From Chloroflexota bacterium (lineage in GTDB: Bacteria > Chloroflexota > UBA6077 > FW602-bin22 > JACQUS01): DNA of 11,421 nucleotides. Location of the stretch: positions 1 to 11,421 of the forward strand of contig JACQUS010000223.1 of the NCBI GenBank assembly GCA_016210125.1, given 5' to 3'. Positions 1 to 5,290 of the stretch are shown one piece after another (within the stretch, counting starts at the first letter, position 1; every line of letters starts with the position of its first letter). The notes below the pieces were generated by a model, which saw nothing but the letters and a program-made list of their open reading frames with translations, made no database searches and had not been told where the DNA came from. The position numbers and the translations under genes were made by a program.

Positions 1-60
1 CGTCGCCAACACGCCACGGTGGTTCTCCGCGACGTACGCGCGGGCCGCGGCCTCGTTCAT
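1..60 (-). CDS. PPOX-class (F420/FMN-dependent) protein, N-terminal 20 residues only
   Basis: An ATG read on the minus strand at 60-58 opens a frame that runs off the left edge. Its 20 residues (MNEAAARAYVAENHRGVLAT) match the usual opening of pyridoxamine-5'-phosphate-oxidase-fold proteins, where a short helix leads into an ENHRGVLAT-type first strand. That fold binds FMN or F420 and reduces or senses small molecules in the cytoplasm. A purine-rich AGGAGAGG lies just upstream on the minus strand as a ribosome binding site. The same strand carries the EthD gene 67 bases upstream, so the two could be co-transcribed. Only the start is visible, so the family rests on one motif; a specific cofactor or substrate cannot be assigned. 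Confidence 0.6.
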   Translation of the reverse strand, partial: MNEAAARAYVAENHRGVLAT

Positions 61-90
61 CGATCCTCTCCTGCGTCGAGACTAGCCCTG

Positions 91-115
91 GCGGCCGGCC
101 GCACAGCACGGCCGC
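91..115 (-). terminator. GC-rich hairpin after the EthD gene
   Basis: GCGGCCG (91-97) and CGGCCGC (109-115) form a 7-bp stem with an 11-base loop, 12 bases past the EthD stop on the minus strand. There is no T-run after it, so it could be a weak terminator or a chance palindrome in GC-rich DNA. Confidence 0.2.
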
Positions 116-127
116 GGGGCCTCACGC

Positions 128-445
128 TCAGCCGACGACCGGGTGCTCGCGGGTGATGAAGCGGTGGCTGCGGCTGATGTGCGCTTGCGCGTCGGCAAAC
201 GCCGCCTGGCCCTCCGGCGACTGAAAGTAGCCCTCGCGGAACGACGCCTCATCGTCGAACCACAGCTCGGCCATGCCGTCCCACTCGGGCTCGCCGGCCA
301 GCGCCGCCTGCGTCAGGCTGACAACGTACCTACGCAGCCCCGGCATCCTCTTCGCCAGCGGGGTGTGCTCCTCAATCCACCAGCGTTGGAACTCCTGAAG
401 CGTGAGGTGATCCGCGCGGCGCAGGAGTGAGACGAACTTGATCAC
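128..445 (-). CDS. EthD-domain small dimeric alpha/beta-barrel protein
   Basis: This 105-residue protein has the layout of the EthD family: an opening strand (VIKFVSLLRR, 1-10), a helix with the family pattern LTLQEFQRWWIEEHTPLAKRMP (15-36), then GLRRYV, and later WDGMAELWFDDEASFREGYF (55-74) with the usual aromatic/acidic face. The length fits a single EthD domain. Family members are ferredoxin-like dimers linked to ether, ring or polyketide-type degradation; the substrate here is unknown. I chose GTG at 445 because GGGGAGG (454-460) sits 8 bases upstream and the predicted promoter start (near 518) leaves longer upstream readings untranscribed. Those longer readings would also translate the 16-bp tandem repeats. 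It lies between a PPOX gene and a gene-free region containing its promoter. Confidence 0.85.
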   Translation of the reverse strand: MIKFVSLLRRADHLTLQEFQRWWIEEHTPLAKRMPGLRRYVVSLTQAALAGEPEWDGMAELWFDDEASFREGYFQSPEGQAAFADAQAHISRSHRFITREHPVVG

Positions 446-460
446 CGGCTGTGCCTCCCC

Positions 461-508
461 ATGCCGACCTGGCGTGATGCCGACCTGGCGTGATGCCGAC
501 CTGGCGTG
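461..508. repeat. Perfect tandem repeat, 3 x 16 bp
   Basis: The unit ATGCCGACCTGGCGTG is repeated three times without a single change (461-476, 477-492, 493-508). It lies wholly between the predicted EthD transcription start (near 518) and its ribosome binding site (454-460), so it would form most of a roughly 73-base 5' leader. Perfect identity suggests recent expansion. It may be a slippage repeat or a multi-copy protein-binding site. Confidence 0.95.
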
Positions 509-524
509 CCTGTGCCATGCGGGC

Positions 525-554
525 ACCCTAGCCGCCCCTGACCCGGCCTGTCAA
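525..554 (-). promoter_or_regulatory. Sigma70-type promoter for the EthD gene
   Basis: Read on the minus strand, a perfect TTGACA -35 box (549-554) is followed after 18 bases by TAGGGT (525-530). Transcription would start near 518, directly in front of the 16-bp repeat array. The -10 is only partly consensus, but TAnnnT boxes are common in GC-rich bacteria. Confidence 0.5.
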
Positions 555-628
555 GCACGCCGATGGCCCGGGACGCACCTCGGCCCAGGTCGGTGCAGGC
601 GACCCCGCAGAGACGTGGCGACCGTCCG

Positions 629-706
629 TCATGCCGAGGCCAAAGGCCGAAGCATCCGCACCTCTTCGACGCAGTGGTCGCGGATCCTTCGCTGCGCTCA
701 GAACGA
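629..706. repeat. Short inverted-repeat (MITE-like) element
   Basis: The left end (629-657, TCATGCCGAGGCC... GAAGCATCC) is an imperfect inverted copy of the right end (682-706, GGATCCTTCGCTGCGCTCAG...). They share a TC..GAG...CGAAG.ATCC core and enclose about 24 unrelated bases. The TCCTTCGCTGCGCTCAG string is a dispersed non-coding repeat I recognise from many bacterial genomes, including Chloroflexota. There is no coding capacity; the copy number in this genome cannot be seen from one window. Confidence 0.5.
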
Positions 707-805
707 AAATCCGATCCGGTAGCGGTCAAAGCTGCTGTGGTCCACCACCAGTCGCACTGGGATACTGCGCAGCGCCGGCAAGTCAAAGGCCGACCACGAC
801 GTACG
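698..805 (-). pseudogene. Possible remnant of a protein C-terminus
   Basis: Minus-strand frame ending at a TGA at 700-698 gives 35 residues (beginning RTSWSAFDLPALRSIPVRLV, then VDHSSFDRYRIGFSF) with a balanced, protein-like composition, unlike the Arg/Ala-rich shadow frames around it. The final residues and the stop fall inside the right end of the 629-706 repeat, as if that element had cut into an older gene. Upstream the same frame turns into an antisense shadow of the DUF6282 gene, so no intact gene exists. I do not recognise the family; it may be chance. Confidence 0.2.
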
Positions 806-839
806 CCCGCGCCGTGGGCCACGCAGGGCTGACGCGCCG

Positions 840-1724
840 CTACATCCCCAGCAGGCGCTTCGGATTGTCCTGGAGCATGGCCCGCAGCTCGCACTCGTGG
901 AAGCCGTTGCCCAGCAGCTCCTCGGCGTAGATGCGCAGGCCCTGCGGCGGCTCGGGGCTCTCCGGCTGGCCGTAGTCGGTGGCGGCGATGGTGCTGGCCA
1001 CACCGACGCGGCGGATGTTCTCGGCGATCGTGCGCACGCCCGAGCGGTCGCCGGTGGCCGTGACGCTGCGGATGCAGCGCTCCATGAGCACGCCGCGTGC
1101 CGCCAACGCCTGCTGGTCGGCAATCGACATGCCGACGAGGGGCAGCTCGGGGTGCGTCACCACGATGCGCCGTACGCCGACGCGCTGCGCCTCCTCGACC
1201 AGCCGCAGCGTCTCGGCCGGCGCCAGGTGCCCGGTGGCGAGCACGGCGTCGGCGGCGGCGACCTCCTCGAGGATCGGCAGCAAGTCGGGATGCATGCGCC
1301 CCTCGGCATCGCACGCCGCCAGCGCGCCGCCGCCGAAGCCAGCGCCCAGGCGCGCCAGGTGCGAGCCGTGGCCGACGCCGGCGACGTAGGCCTGGTGGTT
1401 GGCCGCCGAGAGCGTCGGCATCCACACGACGCGCCCGCCCATGCGCAGGACGGCGCGGACGGCGTCGACGTTGAAGCCGCCGGCTGCCGGGGTATTGAGC
1501 ACGATGCCGCCGAGCACCTGGATCGGCGCCGCGTATTTGGCGGCGATGGTCGCGCGGGCGACCGTCGGCGTGTGGTGGCTCTTTAGGACGATGGCGTGCA
1601 GGCCGGCCGCCGCGGCGGCGCGGACCAGCTCAAAGTCGTCCATCCGGCGCGCGACCACGTCGGGCGCGGAGTGTACGTGGGTGTCGACGGCGCCGCGCAG
1701 CAGGCGCTCGATCACTGTTGGCAC
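840..1724 (-). CDS. DUF6282 family TIM-barrel amidohydrolase
   Basis: The 294-residue product matches the DUF6282 branch of metal-dependent hydrolases. Visible motifs in order: DTHVHSAPD (14-22, the HxH metal pair), AIVLKSHHTPT (44-54, Lys48 and His50/51), GGIVLN (72-77), VVWMPTLSAANH (99-110), ATGHLAP (163-169), VVTHPELP (188-195) and ATDYGQPESP (248-257) with the late catalytic Asp. These supply the His/Lys/Asp set expected for a one- or two-metal centre hydrolysing a C-N or C-O bond in the cytoplasm; the substrate is unknown. I chose GTG at 1724 because AGGAGG (1730-1735) lies 5 bases upstream; a longer frame reaches 1835 but runs through the hairpin repeat and has a low-complexity start. 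It follows the HEAAN-protein gene on the same strand, with a 182-base gap. Confidence 0.87.
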   Translation of the reverse strand: MPTVIERLLRGAVDTHVHSAPDVVARRMDDFELVRAAAAAGLHAIVLKSHHTPTVARATIAAKYAAPIQVLGGIVLNTPAAGGFNVDAVRAVLRMGGRVVWMPTLSAANHQAYVAGVGHGSHLARLGAGFGGGALAACDAEGRMHPDLLPILEEVAAADAVLATGHLAPAETLRLVEEAQRVGVRRIVVTHPELPLVGMSIADQQALAARGVLMERCIRSVTATGDRSGVRTIAENIRRVGVASTIAATDYGQPESPEPPQGLRIYAEELLGNGFHECELRAMLQDNPKRLLGM

Positions 1725-1783
1725 GCCGCCCTCCTGCCGAAAACTGCCGTCTTGCGTGTGGACGCCCCACCCCGCCCTAAAGT

Positions 1784-1823
1784 GGGCTCCCAGAGGGGGC
1801 GAAGTCCCCTCTGGACTCCCCCG
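1784..1823. repeat. Hairpin repeat, copy 1
   Basis: CCAGAGGGG and CCCCTCTGG (1790-1798, 1806-1814) form a 9-bp perfect stem with loop GCGAAGT. The 40-base unit aligns without gaps to 4952-4991, identical at 31 of 40 positions by my count. It sits in the leader or spacer upstream of the DUF6282 gene. No T-run follows on either strand. Confidence 0.7.
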
Positions 1824-1906
1824 GGCCTCCACCAACGGGCGCGGCTCGCCTTATGATTCGCCACCGGCGCCCCAGAGACACGGACGACTCGCCCGCGTCC
1901 AGCCGC

Positions 1907-2623
1907 TCACGCCGAGGTGTTCACGAGGAGGCCGCTCTGGGTCATCGCCGGGATGAAGACGCCACGCGCGGGGCCTGCCGGGCGACGCCCGGTCGGGCGA
2001 GGCACCGCAGGCGCGGGCGCTTCGCCGGCCGGCGCGGCGTCGCCACCGGTCGGCCGGCCCGCGCGGCGCAGCGTCTCCTGGCGCTCCACGGCATGGCGCG
2101 CCCGCTCCAGCTCGTCGCGCCGCTGGCGCAGCGCGCGCAGCTCGCCTTCAAGCAGCGGGCGCTCAGCCGCTGATGCCCCGGCCAGCCGCTGCTCGACGGC
2201 GGCGATACGCTGGTCGACCGCCGCGGCGGCCTGGTCGAGCACCTGCGCGGGATCGGCGCCGGGCGGCACGGCCATAGGCTCGCCGGCGCGGTCGTCGGTG
2301 GCGGCGGGCGCATGGACCGCTGGCGCGCTCTCGTCCTCGGGCGAGAGCGGCGGCCCCGGCGACCGCTCGGGCCGGAAGGTGACACGCGAGCGGCCGCCCA
2401 CGACCACCAGGCGCCCGGTCTCGGGGTCGAGCGCGAACTGGACCTCGACGGCCTCGTCGACGACCACCTGGCCGGCGCGCGCAGCCTGCGCGCTGAGCGC
2501 CGCGACATTGGCCGCCTCGTGGGCCGCCACGCCGCTGATGGCGTCGACGCCCTGCGCGAAGCGGTGCGTCTTGCCTTCGCCGGCGAACGTGGTGAAGACG
2601 GGCTCGACGGGCTCGATACGCAT
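1907..2623 (-). CDS. HEAAN-motif protein with coiled coil, function unknown
   Basis: The 238-residue protein has three parts. Residues 1-85 form a compact domain with GVAAHEAANVAALSAQAARAG (31-51), VVVDEAVEVQF and DPETGRLVVVGGRSRVTF (66-83). This pattern (HE..N, A.A.G..VV, then a G...V.GG strand) recalls small bacterial proteins sometimes found near flagellar or secretion genes, but the match is loose. Residues 126-188 are a charged coiled coil rich in Glu, Arg and Gln. Residues 189-220 are a Pro/Ala/Arg linker, and the end (GVFIPAMTQSGLLVNTSA) is more hydrophobic. There is no signal peptide or clear membrane segment. The HE is followed by Asn rather than His, so it is not a standard HEXXH zinc protease. 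The ATG at 2623 has GAAGG upstream and a good promoter at 2665-2693, giving a leader of about 35 bases. Confidence 0.75.
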   Translation of the reverse strand: MRIEPVEPVFTTFAGEGKTHRFAQGVDAISGVAAHEAANVAALSAQAARAGQVVVDEAVEVQFALDPETGRLVVVGGRSRVTFRPERSPGPPLSPEDESAPAVHAPAATDDRAGEPMAVPPGADPAQVLDQAAAAVDQRIAAVEQRLAGASAAERPLLEGELRALRQRRDELERARHAVERQETLRRAGRPTGGDAAPAGEAPAPAVPRPTGRRPAGPARGVFIPAMTQSGLLVNTSA

Positions 2624-2664
2624 GGGTCGTGCCTTCGCTGGGCCGCACTCTCGTCTGTGGTCCG

Positions 2665-2693
2665 ATGCTATACCGACGCGTGCGTGCGGTCAA
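2665..2693 (-). promoter_or_regulatory. Sigma70-type promoter for the HEAAN gene
   Basis: On the minus strand TTGACC (2688-2693) is followed after 17 bases by TAGCAT (2665-2670); an overlapping TATAGC (2667-2672) would give a 15-base spacer. Both are AT-rich islands in very GC-rich DNA. The predicted start lies about 35 bases before the ATG at 2623. Confidence 0.5.
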
Positions 2694-2753
2694 GCGCACA
2701 GCAGGACAGCGTTTCCAGACGCCCGACGGGGCGCCGCTTGCGCGCGCCGCGCG

Positions 2754-2762
2754 TGCTAGAAT
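2754..2762 (+). promoter_or_regulatory. Extended -10 promoter for the secreted-protein gene
   Basis: TGCTAGAAT matches the extended -10 consensus TGnTATAAT at all but one position of the core. No good -35 stands at the usual distance, which extended -10 promoters tolerate. Transcription would start near 2769, about 24 bases before the GTG start. Confidence 0.35.
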
Positions 2763-2792
2763 GCAGAGACTAGCCCCTGGGGAGGAGACGTC

Positions 2793-4100
2793 GTGCGCAT
2801 GTGGCGGGCCGTCCTGTTTGGGCTGCTCATCGCCGCCCTCGCGACCATCGGCAATGTGCCCTTCGATCCACTCCGTGCGGTGGCGCAGAGTGAGCCGGTC
2901 TGGACCTCTGGCACGCAGGTCCAGAACCTCGGCTCAGCGCCGGCGAACGTGAAGCTCACGTACTACGAGCCCGACGGGAGCGTCGCGGCGACGCAGACGG
3001 TGGTCATCCAGCCTGGGCTCTCGTACACCTTCTACGGCGAGACGATGGCCGTGCGCCCCGGCTTCCGCGGCTCCATCGTCATCGAGGCCGACCAGCCCAT
3101 CGCCTCGATCACGAACCAGATCGCCAGCAACCCGACTATGGCCGACGCCTACGCCGGCATCGTCGCCCCGGCGACGACGGCCTTCCTCCCGCTGGTCATG
3201 CGCGACCACCAGGGCTGGACCACCGAGATCTTCGTCCAGAACGGCGGCGCAGCCGCGGCCAACGCCGTCAAGCTCGACTTCTATCGCGGCAAAGACCTCG
3301 TGCTGAGCGAGACGCTGCCGGCCATCGCGCCTGGCGCCTCGTACACGCTGCGGCAGGGCGCGCAAGACCGCCTCGGTGCGACGTTCGTCGGCTCGGTCAA
3401 GATTACGGCCGACCAGCCGGTGGCCAGCGTGGTTAACCAGACCAACGGTCGTATCCTTATGAGCTACGCCGGCTTCACCTCCGGCGGCAGCCGCGTCTAT
3501 GCGCCGCTGATCATGAACAACAATCGCGGCTGGTCCACCGGCCTCCAGGTGATGAACGTCGGCGCGACCGAGGCCACGGTGACGCTGCGCGTCGGCGGCC
3601 GCGCGGCCGACAGCGCGGCGATCGGCCCCGGTCAGTCGAAGACCTGGTATCCCATCCCCGGCACCGCGGCGGGGTTCGTCGGCTCGGCGGTCGTCGAGGG
3701 CTCGCCGGGCGCGCAGCTCGTGGGCATCGTCAACGAAATCCATCCCGAGGCCGGCCAGGGCATGACCTACACGGCCTTCAACACCGGCAGCTCGCGCATT
3801 TCGGCGCCATTGATCATGAACGACAATCGCGGCTGGTCCACCGGCCTCCAGGTAATGAACGTCGGCGCGCAGGACGCCTCGGTGACCCTGAAGGTCGACG
3901 GGCAGCCGGCGGCAACGGCGGTCATCCCGGCCGGGCAGTCGCAGACCTGGTACCCCGTGCCCGGCACGTCGCCCGGCTTCGTCGGCTCGGCGACTGTCGA
4001 GGGACCGTCGGGCACGCAGCTCGTCGGCATTGTCAACGAGCTCAAGACGCGCGACGTCGACGGCGACCTGGCGATGGCCTACGTGACCTTCAGTCAGTAA
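2793..4100 (+). CDS. Secreted protein of four repeated beta-rich modules
   Basis: The 435-residue protein opens with a signal peptide: MRMWR, a hydrophobic run (6-20), then a likely cut near AVAQ/SEP (about residue 32). The rest is four related modules at roughly 36-124, 131-228, 235-330 and 337-433. Each reads PLxMxxxxGWxTxxxVxNxG, a strand pair, PGxSxTxY, GFxGSxxVxxxxPxxxxVN, then Y..F; module 1 lacks the opening PLxM part. Modules 3 and 4 are close copies even in DNA (RGWSTGLQVMNVGA in both). The fold is probably an immunoglobulin-like beta sandwich, as in extracellular proteins of Chloroflexota; a binding or surface role is inferred. There is no cysteine, catalytic motif or anchor. GTG at 2793 is preferred because GGGGAGGAG (2779-2787) ends 5 bases upstream; ATG at 2799 is possible. 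DUF3891 follows after 11 bases. Confidence 0.85.
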   Translation: MRMWRAVLFGLLIAALATIGNVPFDPLRAVAQSEPVWTSGTQVQNLGSAPANVKLTYYEPDGSVAATQTVVIQPGLSYTFYGETMAVRPGFRGSIVIEADQPIASITNQIASNPTMADAYAGIVAPATTAFLPLVMRDHQGWTTEIFVQNGGAAAANAVKLDFYRGKDLVLSETLPAIAPGASYTLRQGAQDRLGATFVGSVKITADQPVASVVNQTNGRILMSYAGFTSGGSRVYAPLIMNNNRGWSTGLQVMNVGATEATVTLRVGGRAADSAAIGPGQSKTWYPIPGTAAGFVGSAVVEGSPGAQLVGIVNEIHPEAGQGMTYTAFNTGSSRISAPLIMNDNRGWSTGLQVMNVGAQDASVTLKVDGQPAATAVIPAGQSQTWYPVPGTSPGFVGSATVEGPSGTQLVGIVNELKTRDVDGDLAMAYVTFSQ

Positions 4101-4111
4101 GTGCACCCACG

Positions 4112-4918
4112 ATGATTCTGCGGCGCTACCGCGGACAGCTCCTAATCGTCCTCCAGACGGACCACGGCCGGCAGTGCGCCGCCTTCGTCCGGCACTGGGG
4201 CGACGGCTCGTGCGACGCGCCGGCGCCGCGCGAGCCCTTGCTCCTCGCCGCGGCGGAGCACGACAACGGCTGGGCCGAGTGGGAGGCCGCGCCGCCGCTC
4301 GACCCGGCCACCGGCCAGCCGTGGCAGTTCACCGAGCTGCCGTCCGATCAGCACATCGCCCTCTACCGCCGGGGCATCGCGCGCAGCGCCGCCCAGGACC
4401 CGTACGGGGGCCTCTTGGTGAGCATGCACGGCGTCGGCCTGTACAACGACCGCTACGGCACCTGGCCACGTCCCGTCACCCGCGACCTCAGCGCCGACCA
4501 GCAGGCGCTCGTCGCCGCGTACGTAGCCGAGCAGCAGGCCCTCCAAGCGCGGCTGCGCGCAGCCGCGGCGCGCGACGCCCGGCACGCACCGTTCGCCAGC
4601 GACGCGGCCGTCTGGCACAACTACAAGCTCCTCCAGCTTTGGGACCGTCTCTCGCTCCAGTTCTGCTGGCGCGGCTGCACGAGCGGCACGATCGCCCCAG
4701 CGCCGCTGCGCGCCGGCGCGCCGGACGTGGCGCTCGTCTGCGAGGGCGACGGCGAGGCGACGCTCCGGCTCAGCCCCTACCCCTTCGACCGCTCGCCGCT
4801 GCCGCTGCCCGTCACGGCGCGCCTCGTGCCGGACCGCTGCTACGCCTCAATCGAGGACTTCTTGGCGACGTTCGCCGCCGCCGAGGCCATCGAGGTGCCG
4901 TTGCGCGCCGTGGCCTAG
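4112..4918 (+). CDS. DUF3891 family protein
   Basis: The 268-residue product carries the family's landmarks: QTDHGRQCAAFVRHWG (15-30), LLLAAAEHDNGWAEWE (43-58), SMHGVGLYNDRYG (104-116) and WHNYKLLQLWDRLSLQFCW (168-186). The invariant His/Asp residues of the first three motifs resemble an all-helical metal-binding (HD-like) core, which suggests a hydrolase, but no activity is established for the family. Its length is normal. There is no signal peptide, so it is cytoplasmic, unlike its neighbour. It starts 11 bases after the secreted-protein stop with no recognisable Shine-Dalgarno, so translational coupling from the upstream gene is likely. A hairpin plus T-run at 5002-5028 may end the transcript. 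Confidence 0.85.
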   Translation: MILRRYRGQLLIVLQTDHGRQCAAFVRHWGDGSCDAPAPREPLLLAAAEHDNGWAEWEAAPPLDPATGQPWQFTELPSDQHIALYRRGIARSAAQDPYGGLLVSMHGVGLYNDRYGTWPRPVTRDLSADQQALVAAYVAEQQALQARLRAAAARDARHAPFASDAAVWHNYKLLQLWDRLSLQFCWRGCTSGTIAPAPLRAGAPDVALVCEGDGEATLRLSPYPFDRSPLPLPVTARLVPDRCYASIEDFLATFAAAEAIEVPLRAVA

Positions 4919-4951
4919 GCCGGCGCGGGGTGCGCCCCCACCCCCCGAGAA

Positions 4952-4991
4952 GGGTTCGCAAAGGGGGCTTCGCCCCCTTTGGATTCCCCCG
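4952..4991. repeat. Hairpin repeat, copy 2
   Basis: CAAAGGGGGC (4959-4968) pairs perfectly with GCCCCCTTTG (4972-4981) around a TTC loop. The 40-base unit aligns without gaps to 1784-1823. One stem pair differs as a matched change (G-C there, A-T here). It lies 34 bases past the DUF3891 stop. Confidence 0.75.
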
Positions 4992-5001
4992 TTCATCCCC
5001 T

Positions 5002-5028
5002 ATGGGCGACGGGCCGCCGCCCATTTTC
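5002..5028 (+). terminator. Candidate intrinsic terminator after DUF3891
   Basis: ATGGGCG (5002-5008) pairs with CGCCCAT (5018-5024); the 23-base palindrome is nearly perfect. The stem runs straight into TTTTC on the plus strand. The T-run is short, so this is a modest candidate for the end of the secreted-protein/DUF3891 transcript. Confidence 0.4.
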
Positions 5029-5075
5029 GGGAGAAGAAACGCGCGCGGCCACCACGACCGCTCAGGAGGATCCCG

Positions 5076-5096
5076 AAAGGGGGCTTTGCCCCCTTT
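5076..5096. repeat. Hairpin repeat, copy 3
   Basis: AAAGGGGGC (5076-5084) pairs perfectly with GCCCCCTTT (5088-5096) around TTT. The stem is the same as at 4960-4980, but the flanks differ. A T5 run follows 10 bases later on the plus strand, so terminator use is possible. Confidence 0.65.
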
Positions 5097-5179
5097 GCAC
5101 CAGCCTTTTTGGCGCGGCGCACGTCTCGGAGATGCTGACACTCGTTCTCGTTCGCGATGGCATCATCCATGCCGGATGC

Positions 5180-5219
5180 GAGAAGGGGAGTGCAGAGCGG
5201 CTTCGCCTCTCTGCGGTAA
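5180..5219. repeat. Hairpin repeat, copy 4 (diverged)
   Basis: GCAGAGCGGC (5192-5201) pairs with GCCTCTCTGC (5205-5214) around TTC with one mismatch. It is preceded by GAGAAGGGG (5180-5188), as copy 2 is preceded by GAGAAGGG (4947-4954), so the two appear to be diverged copies of one element about 230 bases apart. Confidence 0.55.
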
Positions 5220-5290
5220 CTCTCTTGGGGTGGGGGCGCGGCGCCGCCATGCGCGAGCGATCAGCGGAAGACGATGTGAGCCAGGGCGGG

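Larger units (their letters stand above)
446..839. other. Gene-poor region upstream of the EthD gene
   Basis: I see no convincing complete gene in these 394 bases. In order they hold the EthD ribosome binding site and leader, the 16-bp tandem repeat (461-508), a sigma70-type promoter (525-554), about 75 bases with nothing recognisable, a short inverted-repeat element (629-706) and a stretch that reads like a lost gene end (698-805). The DUF6282 stop lies at 840-842 on the same strand, so this is also where that gene's transcript must end or read through; no classic terminator is visible. Confidence 0.6.
4919..5290. other. Hairpin-rich gap between convergent genes
   Basis: These 372 bases separate the plus-strand DUF3891 stop from the minus-strand stop at 5291. 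I find no credible gene in them; open frames crossing the gap are shadows of neighbours with Arg-rich composition. The gap holds four strong hairpins (4952-4991, 5002-5028, 5076-5096, 5180-5219), two of which share a common plan. Between 5100 and 5180 nothing is recognisable apart from a T5 run (5106-5110). Its placement suggests transcript ends from both sides. Confidence 0.65.

Noticed and set aside
442..1425. Long minus-strand open frame across the DUF6282 gene
   Set aside because: Arg/Gly/Ala-rich shadow of the real gene in another frame, with no recognisable motif.
1907..2623. Zinc metalloprotease of the HEXXH type
   Set aside because: The motif is HEAAN, lacking the second metal-binding His, and no third ligand is evident.
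2934..4106. Long open frame antisense to the secreted-protein gene
   Set aside because: Its apparent repeats (LEAGGPAAIVVHDQ twice) simply mirror the duplicated modules 3 and 4 on the plus strand; no ribosome binding site.
4952..5219. CRISPR array from the repeated hairpins between convergent genes
   Set aside because: Spacing is irregular, units are diverged and there are no uniform spacers or cas genes.
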